A DNA stretch of 42,258 bases, from the NCBI GenBank assembly GCA_934394545.1, contig CAKRRG010000022.1, positions 1 to 42,258 of the forward strand. The letters run 5' to 3'. Below are positions 34,951-42,008 of the stretch, in pieces. The stretch is from an uncultured Blautia sp. (GTDB taxonomy: Bacteria > Bacillota > Clostridia > Lachnospirales > Lachnospiraceae). The first letter of the stretch is position 1; each line of letters opens with the position of its first letter. The notes below the pieces were generated by a model. The model made no database searches. It had not been told where the DNA came from and was given only the letters and a program-made list of their open reading frames with translations. Both the position numbers and the translations under genes were made by a program.

Positions 34951-35778
34951 TCAGGAAAGAGCATTAAAAAGCTGTGAGATTGTCTGGTTTAATACAGGAT
35001 GCCGCAGGTAAGGGGCAATCTGGTTCATTGGTGCAAGCACGAATTCACGATTCTGCATGTCAGGATGTGGAATGTGAAGGTCAGGAGTATCAATGATTTC
35101 CTGGTCATAAAAAAGAATATCCAGATCCAGTGTTCGTGGTCCCCAGTGGATAATACGTTCTCTGTTTGCCTCCTGTTCAAGCTGGTGCAGACGCTCCAGC
35201 AATTCTTCCGGGGTAAGGAGTGTGCGCAGCTTCAGGACTCCATTTAGAAATTCGTCCTGGTCAGTAACGCCATAAGGTTCTGTGATCAGATAATCGGAAA
35301 TTGCTTCCACCCGACAGCCCTTTGTTTCAGTCAATCCATGGATCCCATTGTCAATATACTGCTTTTTATCACCCATATTGGAGCCAAACGCAATGTATGC
35401 GGTATGCCATTTTCTTGTGATTTCTACAGATACGGTGTTTAGCGGAAGGCCTATGGGAGCCCAGGGCTTTTCAATTTTCAGTGTGATCTGCTCCAGACCG
35501 GAAAGAGAGTTAAGCAGCATGTCTGCCAGATTTTCCCCAAGGGCTTCCAGAAGCTTAAAGGTATGGTTTCTGGTAAAATCCGTAATCATATGGCTGACTT
35601 CTCCATAATTGATAGAGGCAGACAGGTCATCAGTTAATCCTGCCTGACGTGTGTTGGTAAAGAGGGTGGCAGAGATAATGAATTTTTGTCCAAGTACATT
35701 TTCTTCTGGATAGACGCCATGGTTAGCAAATACTTCCAGTTCTTTAATTTCGATTTTATCAAATCTGTTTTCGGCCAT
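34951..35778 (-). CDS. folBK: Bifunctional dihydroneopterin aldolase / HPPK fusion
   Basis: 275 residues in two fused enzymes. Residues 1-118 are FolB (KIEIKELEVFANHGVYPEEN, LGQKFIISATLF). Residues about 125-275 are FolK (TAYIAFGSNMGDKKQYIDNG, and the HPPK signature WGPRTLDLDILFYD). FolB cleaves dihydroneopterin to 6-hydroxymethyl-dihydropterin and FolK pyrophosphorylates it, so consecutive steps are on one chain. It is last in the folate operon, 45 bases after folP, and followed by a terminator. The ribosome-binding site is AAAGGA. Confidence 0.94.
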   Translation of the reverse strand: MAENRFDKIEIKELEVFANHGVYPEENVLGQKFIISATLFTNTRQAGLTDDLSASINYGEVSHMITDFTRNHTFKLLEALGENLADMLLNSLSGLEQITLKIEKPWAPIGLPLNTVSVEITRKWHTAYIAFGSNMGDKKQYIDNGIHGLTETKGCRVEAISDYLITEPYGVTDQDEFLNGVLKLRTLLTPEELLERLHQLEQEANRERIIHWGPRTLDLDILFYDQEIIDTPDLHIPHPDMQNREFVLAPMNQIAPYLRHPVLNQTISQLFNALS

Positions 35779-35823
35779 AACAGTGATTCCTTTCTGCTGG
35801 TTATTGGTGATAAGGTCTGGATT

Positions 35824-36633
35824 TTACTTGCATCCCAAAATTGCTTCTGTCATCTGGATCACACGTTTATTTTCTTTGATGTCGTGGACACGGACAAAGG
35901 AGCATCCCTTCATAACACCAATCACACTGGTGGCAAGGGTTCCCTCTACGCGCTGGTCTACAGGCAGATCCAGTGCCAGTCCGATCATGGATTTGCGAGA
36001 GGTGCCAAGAAGAACAGGAAAGCCCAGATTCTGGAAAAGCTCCAGATGTTTCATGGTTTCCAGATTCATTTCAAATGTTTTTCCAAAACCAACACCTGGA
36101 TCAAGCATGATTTTTTCATCTTTGATGCCTGCTTTTCTTGCAAGATTAACACATTCCTGAGTCTCGTGGAGCATGTCAATGAGGAAGTTGTTGTATTCGG
36201 TGTTGGATTTGTTATGCATAAGACAGCATGCAACATCATATTTGGCAATTACAGCGCCCATTTTGGAATCGTATTTTAATCCCCAGATGTCGTTGACAAG
36301 ATCAGCGCCAGCCTGTATGGAGCTTTCGGCTACACTGCTTTTGAAGGTATCTACAGAAATGGGAATATCAAAACGCTTTTTAACTGCTTCAATAACAGGC
36401 AGAACTCTTTGGGCTTCTTCCTCTGCGCTGACTGGTGTGTGTCCGGGCCGGGTGGATTCTCCGCCGATATCAATAATATCTGCGCCCTCTGCGATCATAG
36501 CTTCTGTATGCTTTAAAGCTTCGTCTAAATGATTCCATTTGCCTCCATCGGAAAAGGAATCAGGAGTGACATTTAAGATTCCCATTATGTAAGTGTGGTT
36601 TTGTGTATCAAAAAAGCGATTTCCAATTTTCAT
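35824..36633 (-). CDS. folP: Dihydropteroate synthase
   Basis: 269 residues. MGILNVTPDSFSDGG and DIGGESTRPGHTPVSAEEE are the two DHPS signatures, with ISVDTFKSSVAESSI and MLDPGVGFGKTFEMN further on and LLGTSRKSMIG near the end. It condenses hydroxymethyl-dihydropterin diphosphate with p-aminobenzoate, and is the sulfonamide target. The start is ATG at 36633 with AAAGGA; the longer open frame begins at a TTG at 36684 inside the upstream gene and lacks a ribosome-binding site. Confidence 0.95.
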   Translation of the reverse strand: MKIGNRFFDTQNHTYIMGILNVTPDSFSDGGKWNHLDEALKHTEAMIAEGADIIDIGGESTRPGHTPVSAEEEAQRVLPVIEAVKKRFDIPISVDTFKSSVAESSIQAGADLVNDIWGLKYDSKMGAVIAKYDVACCLMHNKSNTEYNNFLIDMLHETQECVNLARKAGIKDEKIMLDPGVGFGKTFEMNLETMKHLELFQNLGFPVLLGTSRKSMIGLALDLPVDQRVEGTLATSVIGVMKGCSFVRVHDIKENKRVIQMTEAILGCK

Positions 36634-36673
36634 AAGTAGAAACGATCCTTTCTGTATGCTATTTCGTAAACTA

Positions 36674-37171
36674 TCAATATTCAATTGTCAGGTTCTTTTT
36701 TTCAGATGGCCAGTAGCAATCAGCGGCAGCAGGACAGGAAAAGCAGTTTCTGGACTTTTTGTCAGCTTTATAAAGCAGCTTTGCCAGTGTGCTTTCGGAA
36801 CCTTCAGTTCTGTGGTGTCCGATGGCTGATAATATCTCATCCTTTTCCTGTTCGGCAAAAGACAGGTCTGTGAGAATTTCCCGGGCTATTTGTACACCTG
36901 CAACATCATGGGGAATATCGCACTGATATTGGAGGGCACGGCCGATATCGTGAAGAAGAGCGGTTGCATAAAGAAGCTCTTTGGACAGATTCAGGTTGTT
37001 TTCAAGAGAATAAATATACATCAGTCGTGCAACGTCCAGAAAATGCTCCGGGGTATGGCGGCAGAAAAGGCGTTCCTTCTCTAGCTTTTGTATTTTTTGC
37101 AGATGTTCCTGATATAGAGGATGCTGCCAGATTAAGTTGACACGGTTCCTTTCAGAAGATGAGCAGTTCAT
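36674..37171 (-). CDS. HD-domain metal-dependent phosphohydrolase in the folate operon
   Basis: 165 residues. HD-domain residues are His39 ([14 protein letters not shown]), His74-Asp75 (LLHDIGRA), His88, His119-His120 (IGHHRTEG) and Asp137 (LYKADKKS). The C-terminus adds a cysteine cluster [10 protein letters not shown] (Cys143, Cys146, Cys152) that may bind metal. The start codon overlaps the folE stop by four bases (ATGA), so it is translationally coupled, and folP follows 40 bases later. HD enzymes hydrolyse phosphate esters of nucleotides; in this context dihydroneopterin triphosphate or monophosphate is an attractive but unproven substrate. Confidence 0.85.
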   Translation of the reverse strand: MNCSSSERNRVNLIWQHPLYQEHLQKIQKLEKERLFCRHTPEHFLDVARLMYIYSLENNLNLSKELLYATALLHDIGRALQYQCDIPHDVAGVQIAREILTDLSFAEQEKDEILSAIGHHRTEGSESTLAKLLYKADKKSRNCFSCPAAADCYWPSEKKNLTIEY

Positions 37172-37725
37172 TTTCCTACCATGGAAAGGAACATTTTCTG
37201 TAGTTCCTTATCTTCCTTAAAGGCTCCACGGGTTACTGTGGTGATGGTTTTGCTTCCGGGCTTTTTTACTCCTCGCATGGTCATACAGGTGTGCTCGGCT
37301 TCTAACATTACCATAATTCCCTTAGGCGCAAGTGCCCGCTCCAGAGCATCTGCGATCTGTACGGTAAGACGTTCCTGAATCTGTGGTCTTCTTGCATAAA
37401 CCTCTACAGTACGTGCCAGCTTGCTTAATCCGGTGACCTTTCCATTTGGAATATAGGCAAGATGAGCTTTGCCGTAGAAGGGCATCAGATGATGTTCACA
37501 CATGGAATAAAAGGTAATGTCCTTTTCCAGTACGATTTCATTATTCTCTACAGGAAACTGTTTCAGTAAATGATGGTCTGCTTCCTGATCAAGACCACCA
37601 TAGATTTCCTCACACATGCGGGCAATTCTGTCCGGGGTATCGATCAGGCCTTCTCGTGTGATGTCTTCGCCAATTCCCTCCAGAAGCAGACGGATAGCTT
37701 GTTCTACTTTTTGCTTGTCAACCAT
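37168..37725 (-). CDS. folE: GTP cyclohydrolase I
   Basis: 185 residues. Zinc ligands Cys76 and His79 ([20 protein letters not shown]) and Cys147 ([12 protein letters not shown]) are all present, as are [17 protein letters not shown] and the C-terminal TRGAF. It converts GTP to dihydroneopterin triphosphate, the first step of folate synthesis. It is first in the operon folE-HD-folP-folBK. Its Shine-Dalgarno (AAGGAG) lies in a sequence that can pair with 37754-37762, within a long structured leader carrying a THF riboswitch-like aptamer. Confidence 0.96.
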   Translation of the reverse strand: MVDKQKVEQAIRLLLEGIGEDITREGLIDTPDRIARMCEEIYGGLDQEADHHLLKQFPVENNEIVLEKDITFYSMCEHHLMPFYGKAHLAYIPNGKVTGLSKLARTVEVYARRPQIQERLTVQIADALERALAPKGIMVMLEAEHTCMTMRGVKKPGSKTITTVTRGAFKEDKELQKMFLSMVGK

Positions 37726-37729
37726 TATA

Positions 37730-37882
37730 ATAATCTCCTTTGTATTTGAATGTGGAGATTATCCTTTTATGGGCAAATAGCGAAGCGGACCTGAAATATC
37801 CGCTTAACCAAAAAGGATATCTCCAATTGTGATAGAATGTATGACGAAAACATTCCCTGACACAATATGAGATATCCTCTTA
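37730..37882 (-). promoter_or_regulatory. Expression platform of the folE leader with chained pairing segments
   Basis: Four segments, in minus-strand order: A (plus 37869-37878), B (37811-37824), C (37754-37768) and D (37730-37738, including the Shine-Dalgarno). A pairs with B in a long hairpin reinforced by ATTGTG/CACAAT and GAATGT/ACATTC. On the minus strand the B arm ends in TTTTT, so A:B looks like an intrinsic terminator. B can instead pair with C (14 bp, one bulge). C can pair with D over a perfect 9 bp that hides the Shine-Dalgarno. The pairings are seen in the sequence; the switching is inferred. Confidence 0.7.
37781..37807. repeat. Dispersed hairpin element, copy 2 (inside the folE leader)
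   Basis: Matches 24469-24495 at 24 of 27 positions. Here the arms are perfect: AAGCGGA and TCCGCTT around a 9-base loop. It occupies the loop between segments B and C of the folE leader. Confidence 0.6.
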
Positions 37883-37887
37883 TAGTG

Positions 37888-37988
37888 CTTGCAACGGGTG
37901 CGGATAATATACCGTAAGACGTGCTTTTCGTTTCAGTGACAACTCCCCATTCACCGAACACTTGACGCATAAAATCCTATTTTGCATA
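37888..37988 (-). ncRNA. Tetrahydrofolate (THF) riboswitch aptamer upstream of folE
   Basis: Read on the minus strand, this stretch contains GCGTCAAGTG, then GGTGAATGGGGAGTTGTCAC, then AACGAAAAGC, then CGGTATATTATCCGCACC. These match in order the conserved blocks of the THF-I class as I recall them (GCGUUAAGUG, GUGAAUGGGAUGUCGUCAC, AACGAAGC, CGGUGAAUCAUUGCAUCCGC). CGGTGA/TCACTG forms P3, GGAT and ATCC flank P2, and TGCAA/TTGCA close P1. It lies about 10-15 bases after a predicted start and controls a folate operon. Identification is from memory of the consensus, not from a covariance search. Confidence 0.8.
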
Positions 37989-38006
37989 TCATTCATTTCG
38001 AAAGTA

Positions 38007-38015
38007 AGTATATCA
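38007..38015 (-). promoter_or_regulatory. Extended -10 promoter of the folate operon leader
   Basis: On the minus strand TGATATACT is an extended -10 element (TATACT preceded by TGA). The -35 region is weak (TTTTCT). Start is expected near 38000, giving a leader of about 275 bases before folE. Confidence 0.55.
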
Positions 38016-38054
38016 CGTCTCCAGGTAATAGAAAAGAGTTTTTTCTTAAACAGG

Positions 38055-38083
38055 TTGCGAAAGAACACCGCTGATATTATAAT
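38055..38083 (+). promoter_or_regulatory. Promoter of the PH-domain gene
   Basis: TTGCGA (38055-38060) and consensus TATAAT (38078-38083) are separated by 17 bases. A start near 38090 supports ATG 38142 rather than the longer open frame that begins at 37962. Confidence 0.7.
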
Positions 38084-38141
38084 GGAAATAGACAATATTC
38101 ATGACCGTAAAAGAACGAATCACAGAAAGGGGCAAATTTAT

Positions 38142-38528
38142 ATGACATACAAAGAAAAAAAGCGTTCCATGTTTCTTGGACTTCCATGGACATTTACAAC
38201 TTATACAGTCACAGATGAAATCATTACCATAGATTCCGGTTTGCTGAGAAAAGAAGAAAATGACTGCTACCTGTATAAGGTAATTGATGTTCGTCTGGAA
38301 AATACTCTGTTGGAGCGCATCCTTGGACTTGGCACGATCCATTGTTTTACCGGTGATGTGACAGACCCGGATCTGAAAATCCAGCATATTAAGAATGCGA
38401 AAGAAATCAAGGACTATATTCTGAAACAATCTGAAGCCGAACGGATAAAAAGAAACACGCTAAATACCCAGCACTTGGATGGAAATCCTGGCATCAGCCA
38501 GATGGCTCAAACAGACAGCTGCCGGTAA
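38142..38528 (+). CDS. Bacterial PH-domain (YdbS/bPH-like) protein
   Basis: 128 residues. FLGLPWTFTTYTVTDEIITI, SGLLRKEENDCYLYKVIDVR and LGLGTIHCFTGDVTDPDLKI form the pattern of bacterial PH-like domains. That pattern is Y-x-(V/L)TDE-x-I...G-L-x-(R/K)...Y-K-(I/V)-x-D(V/I), ending with a conserved helix (IKNAKEIKDYILKQ). It lacks the membrane helices that often accompany this domain. Function is unknown; membrane or protein binding is possible. The true start is ATG 38142 with GAAAGGGG. Monocistronic, between its own promoter and terminator. Confidence 0.78.
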   Translation: MTYKEKKRSMFLGLPWTFTTYTVTDEIITIDSGLLRKEENDCYLYKVIDVRLENTLLERILGLGTIHCFTGDVTDPDLKIQHIKNAKEIKDYILKQSEAERIKRNTLNTQHLDGNPGISQMAQTDSCR

Positions 38529-38556
38529 TCCTATAAACATAACAAACTCGATAACG

Positions 38557-38591
38557 ATGGCAGTCTTCAGGAATCCACTGAAGACTGCCAT
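38557..38591 (+). terminator. Terminator of the PH-domain gene
   Basis: A perfect 14-bp stem, ATGGCAGTCTTCAG and its complement, with a 7-base loop and a short T-run (TTTACG). Confidence 0.8.
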
Positions 38592-38646
38592 TTACGTGAA
38601 GTAAAAGATAAATGAAAATTAATATAACAGAAAGAAGAAACAAATA

Positions 38647-38655
38647 TGTTAGAAT
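38647..38655 (+). promoter_or_regulatory. Candidate extended -10 of the serpin gene
   Basis: TGTTAGAAT is an extended -10 (TAGAAT at 38650-38655) without a clear -35. It lies about 65 bases before the serpin ATG. Confidence 0.35.
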
Positions 38656-38719
38656 AAAACAAAAACTTGCAGTAAACCTTTGCAAAGAGCACTTCATCAA
38701 CCATACAAGGAGGTTATAC

Positions 38720-39937
38720 ATGAATAAAATGAAAATTTTTGCCAGAGTTCTGGTGTTTATGACAGCAATGACTTCCCCAATCCATGTATATGCAGCAGCC
38801 AGTCAGGCAGAATTAAATGCAGCTGAAAAGAACGTAGATATTGATAAATCAGTTAATCTGCAGAATTCTATTAACCTTACGGATGATTTAGCTGAAGAAA
38901 ACCAGGATTCCAATGTAATGTTCAGCCCAACAAGTCTTAACTTCGCCCTTGGTATGATTGCGGAAGGCGCCAAAGGCGAAACGAAAAACGCATTAAATGA
39001 ATATTTAGGAACCGATGATTTTGCAGCATATGCCAGAAAGTATATGAATGCAATTAAAAGCTACAATACAGAAGACGAAAATTACGGTTATACATCGAAA
39101 TTAAAAATTGCAGATGCTTTATGGGTAAATCAGGGACTGACTCTGCAGGACCAATTCCAAAAAACTGTAGAAGATAATTTTGAAGCAAAAGCAGAAATTC
39201 TTGATTTTTCTGATAAAGAAAACACATGCGATACGATTAATGCATGGTGTAACGAAAATACAGATGGGTTGATTCCGGAAATTTTGAAACCTGACATGCT
39301 TAATGAAAACAGTGAACTGTGTCTTACCAATTCCTTGTATTTTGAATCCGGATGGTCCCAGGATCCCTGGGATGTTTCTGAGGAAAAAGAAAAATTCGGT
39401 GATAACGAAGAAACAAAATACATGACAAACATCGGCGATAATTATTATGAAAATGATGCAGCAACAGCATTTGAAAAATTTTATGCAAATAATCTGAGTT
39501 TCATTGGAATTTTGCCAAAAGCAGAAGGGAATTTTACTCTTGATGAGCTGGATATTGAAGGCCTTCTGAAATCAGAACCGGAATACGATGAAGTGAACTG
39601 TAAAATGCCTAAATTAAACTTTGAAACAACAGCTGAGCTGAGTGATATCCTCAGTAAGATAGGACTTGAGAATATTTTTTCAGATGATGCTGATTTTTCA
39701 GGCATTGCAGATAAAGCGGTCCATGTCAGTTCTGTTTTACAGAAAACAAAACTGGAACTTGACGAAAATGGAACGAAAGCTGCCGCTGTGACAGCAGTGA
39801 CCATGGAGTGTATGTCTGCAATGGATCTGGATCCGATTGTGAAAGATGTTGAACTCACACGACCATTTGCATTTCTTATTTATGACAATATGAACGAGGA
39901 AGTGCTGTTTATGGGAAAAGTTTTAACCGTGCAATAA
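38720..39937 (+). CDS. Secreted serpin (serine protease inhibitor)
   Basis: 405 residues. The signal peptide ends near VYA-AA. The serpin core is clear: VMFSPTSLNFALGMIAEGAK, GETKNALNEYL, LCLTNSLYFESGW, FIGILPKAEGNFTLDEL and the C-terminal RPFAFLIYDNMNEEVLFMGK. The reactive loop hinge ENGTKAAAVTAVT has the small residues expected of an inhibitory serpin. Counting from P17 places P1-P1' at Met365-Ser366, with Cys at P2. The loop is longer on the prime side than in alpha-1-antitrypsin, so the exact bond is uncertain. It should trap a host or microbial serine protease outside the cell. ATG 38720 follows AAGGAGG. Lysine is mostly AAA here, unlike the AAG-rich housekeeping genes. Confidence 0.93.
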   Translation: MNKMKIFARVLVFMTAMTSPIHVYAAASQAELNAAEKNVDIDKSVNLQNSINLTDDLAEENQDSNVMFSPTSLNFALGMIAEGAKGETKNALNEYLGTDDFAAYARKYMNAIKSYNTEDENYGYTSKLKIADALWVNQGLTLQDQFQKTVEDNFEAKAEILDFSDKENTCDTINAWCNENTDGLIPEILKPDMLNENSELCLTNSLYFESGWSQDPWDVSEEKEKFGDNEETKYMTNIGDNYYENDAATAFEKFYANNLSFIGILPKAEGNFTLDELDIEGLLKSEPEYDEVNCKMPKLNFETTAELSDILSKIGLENIFSDDADFSGIADKAVHVSSVLQKTKLELDENGTKAAAVTAVTMECMSAMDLDPIVKDVELTRPFAFLIYDNMNEEVLFMGKVLTVQ

Positions 39938-39982
39938 CAGAAATAAATGCGGAGTGGTCCAATTACAGAAAGGAGATTTTAT

Positions 39983-40588
39983 ATGAAAACGAAAAACAGA
40001 AAATCCTTATTAACTGTATTATTATTTGTCCTGTTAGGTGTGATAATGACGCTTCCTGTACAGGCTGCCAAACGGACAGCATCTACAATTACTGCAAAAA
40101 CTGCATATAAAAACAGCAGGGAATATATGACAGTCCGAGGACTGGACAGCAAAAAAAGAGCTGTATGGAAATACGTGACAAAAAAATATCCAGCTACAGA
40201 ACTCAGCCACACAAAATGTGTAGTCCGCAAGGATAAGGTTTATATTTTTGAAAGTTCCAAGGTCGTTGTACTGCGCAAAAAAGACGGGAAAAAATTATGG
40301 ACCGCCTCCAGGGTCAGCCCCGCTGGACACGTATACAGGTTTGACAAAAATAATAACCTGTATGTAACCGGCTATTATGACAATTACATTTACAAAGTGT
40401 CTGCAAAGGGAAAAGTCCTTTGGAAAGCCAACATAAACAGTACCGGCAATTATTGGCCCTACAAAATAACTGCTTCCGGGAATAAACTGACAATTTTATA
40501 TGAAATGAATTCAAAAGATTATGCTTCCCAGGTCAAACATAAAGTGGTCCTTAATACTAAAAATGGCAAACTGATAAAATACTCATAA
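39983..40588 (+). CDS. Secreted PQQ-like/beta-propeller repeat protein
   Basis: 201 residues. The signal peptide MKTKNRKSLLTVLLFVLLGV ends near VQA-AK. The mature part has propeller-like blades: VVVLRKKDGKKLWTASRVSP, HVYRFDKNNNLYVTGYYDNY, IYKVSAKGKVLWKAN and VVLNTKNGKLIKYS, resembling PQQ-type repeats (x-G-K-x-L-W-x). Three to four blades are too few for a closed propeller, so it may oligomerise or be a truncated descendant. It is 45 bases downstream of the serpin, with AAAGGAGA, and probably co-transcribed. Its role is unknown; a surface partner of the serpin is only a guess. Confidence 0.75.
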   Translation: MKTKNRKSLLTVLLFVLLGVIMTLPVQAAKRTASTITAKTAYKNSREYMTVRGLDSKKRAVWKYVTKKYPATELSHTKCVVRKDKVYIFESSKVVVLRKKDGKKLWTASRVSPAGHVYRFDKNNNLYVTGYYDNYIYKVSAKGKVLWKANINSTGNYWPYKITASGNKLTILYEMNSKDYASQVKHKVVLNTKNGKLIKYS

Positions 40589-40608
40589 TTGATATTGCAA
40601 CCGTTCAT

Positions 40609-40638
40609 GATCCTCTTACTGGGAGAAGAATCTTTTTT
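40609..40638 (+). terminator. Weak terminator candidate after the PQQ-like gene
   Basis: A short imperfect stem (GAT..TCTT with AAGA..ATC) is followed by TTTTTT. The stem is weak. Confidence 0.4.
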
Positions 40639-40673
40639 AAATAATCCTTATATGATTACTATGGAGAATCCCA

Positions 40674-41903
40674 ATGAATTTACCAACTTTTTTAAGAAAA
40701 TCAGATGAACTTACAAACCAGTTATCAAGGGAACAGCTGATTGCTGTTATCCATGAGTTTGTATCTGGAGTACCAGGGAAATAGATTGGAAAATCGTGCG
40801 GAAGAACTGCTTTGCATGATCCATAATTTTCAGTGTTACTCTGTGAAGCTGGAAGATGTTCTCCAAACGGGAAACTTTGAATTGCCTGAGTTTGAGCAGT
40901 TCCTTCCGCTTTGGATTGAATACCTGGGAACTCACAGCGGCATGGGTGTAAAAATACTTTTGAAAGAGGCCCAATCTATGCTTCAGGATGAACAGCAGAT
41001 TCTCGATACAGCAAGAAAATATGCCAATAGCTGTCCTGAGTTATATAAACAGATTTTGGAGCAAAGCTCTGATCCAGATAAAAATCTGCGTATGATGAGC
41101 ATTGGTATAGAAGCATTGGAAAAGATTTCCGAAAACACAAAAGTCCGGAGCGAAATAGCTCTGCTTACGGCCAAGTATGCATATGAAAGCAACCAGGAAG
41201 CTGTTTGCGAATATTGCTGGCTGGAAGCATTCCGCTCTTATCCATCACTTGTTCACTATCTTCGTCTTCGGTTTTGCGGAGAGAATTGGGCAAATAACGA
41301 ACTTCCGGCAATAAAAATCTGCCAGGGGCTGCAAAAAACTAATAATGAGTTATATTTTATGCTTCTCTTCTGGAATAAAGAATTTGATACTGTAATGACC
41401 CAGGGAATGAATATGAAGGAAGCACTTGGCTGGTCCTTTACCTTTATGAAAGAAGGTGTCGCCAGCTTTTTGCTGCTGTTATATCAGGGAACAGATCTGC
41501 CTGTAGGATTATCCTATTTGTTAAACTATGTACAGCAAAAATATGGATTTACGGCAGCAGGATTTTATAAGGGAACCGGACATACCTGTGCAGAAGAAGA
41601 TACGGAATTGTTATGGAAAATACTCTGCAAATGGAAACAAGAGGTAAGGATTTCGAACGAAGACAGAGTACGTTGGATGAATAAAATTGAACGGCTTATT
41701 TCCCTGCGAGTAGATGGAATCATGACCGCCAACAGAAGAAATACTACGATGAATGTGCTGCGTTTATTTCTGCTTATGGTGAGGTAAAAGAGTCTCTGGG
41801 GTCTGTCGGTGAAAAAAATACATTTATGGCAGAATACCACAAAAGATATCCAAGACGGAGTTCATTTATACATGAGTTAATGGAATTTGGATATGTGAAA
41901 TGA
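40674..41903 (+). pseudogene. Broken gene with two compensating frameshifts (unrecognised family)
   Basis: An ATG at 40674 with GGAG upstream opens a frame reading MNLPTFLRKSDELTNQLSRE and then IAVIHEFVSGVPGK before a stop at about 40780. The next frame continues without a break (NRLENRAEELLCMIHNFQ) for about 320 codons to about 41740. The original frame then resumes with YYDECAAFISAYGEVKESLG and ends RSSFIHELMEFGYVK at 41903. Frame 0, +1, 0 fits one inserted and one lost base, both in homopolymers (GGG near 40776, AAA near 41740). The intact protein would have about 410 residues, be helical, and have no signal peptide. I recall similar C-termini (CAAFxAALGEVxES...YxxRxxF) in uncharacterised Clostridia proteins. 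Real decay or sequencing error cannot be told apart here. Confidence 0.75.
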
Positions 41904-41939
41904 AGTCGGGTGGACGCATCCTGATCTATGATATTGTGT

Positions 41940-41969
41940 TTGTTAAAAAGGGGGAAATAGTGGTATAAT
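41940..41969 (+). promoter_or_regulatory. Promoter of the PAS-domain gene
   Basis: TTGTTA (41940-41945) is 18 bases from consensus TATAAT (41964-41969), which is preceded by TGG, an extended -10. Confidence 0.65.
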
Positions 41970-42008
41970 TCTATGATTGATAGATTGTAATAGCAGGAGG
42001 ATAATACC

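Noticed and set aside
37767..37970. 67-residue minus-strand open frame in the folE leader
   Set aside because: It overlaps the riboswitch-like structures, resembles no protein and lacks a ribosome-binding site. Structure rather than coding explains the region.
37962..38141. N-terminal extension of the PH-domain gene
   Set aside because: The promoter at 38055-38083 lies inside it, and the ATG at 38142 has the ribosome-binding site.
40741..41787. Treating the 348-codon open frame as a complete gene
   Set aside because: Its first residues come from a wrong frame (TTG start). Protein-like sequence continues upstream and downstream in another frame, so it was called a pseudogene spanning 40674-41903.
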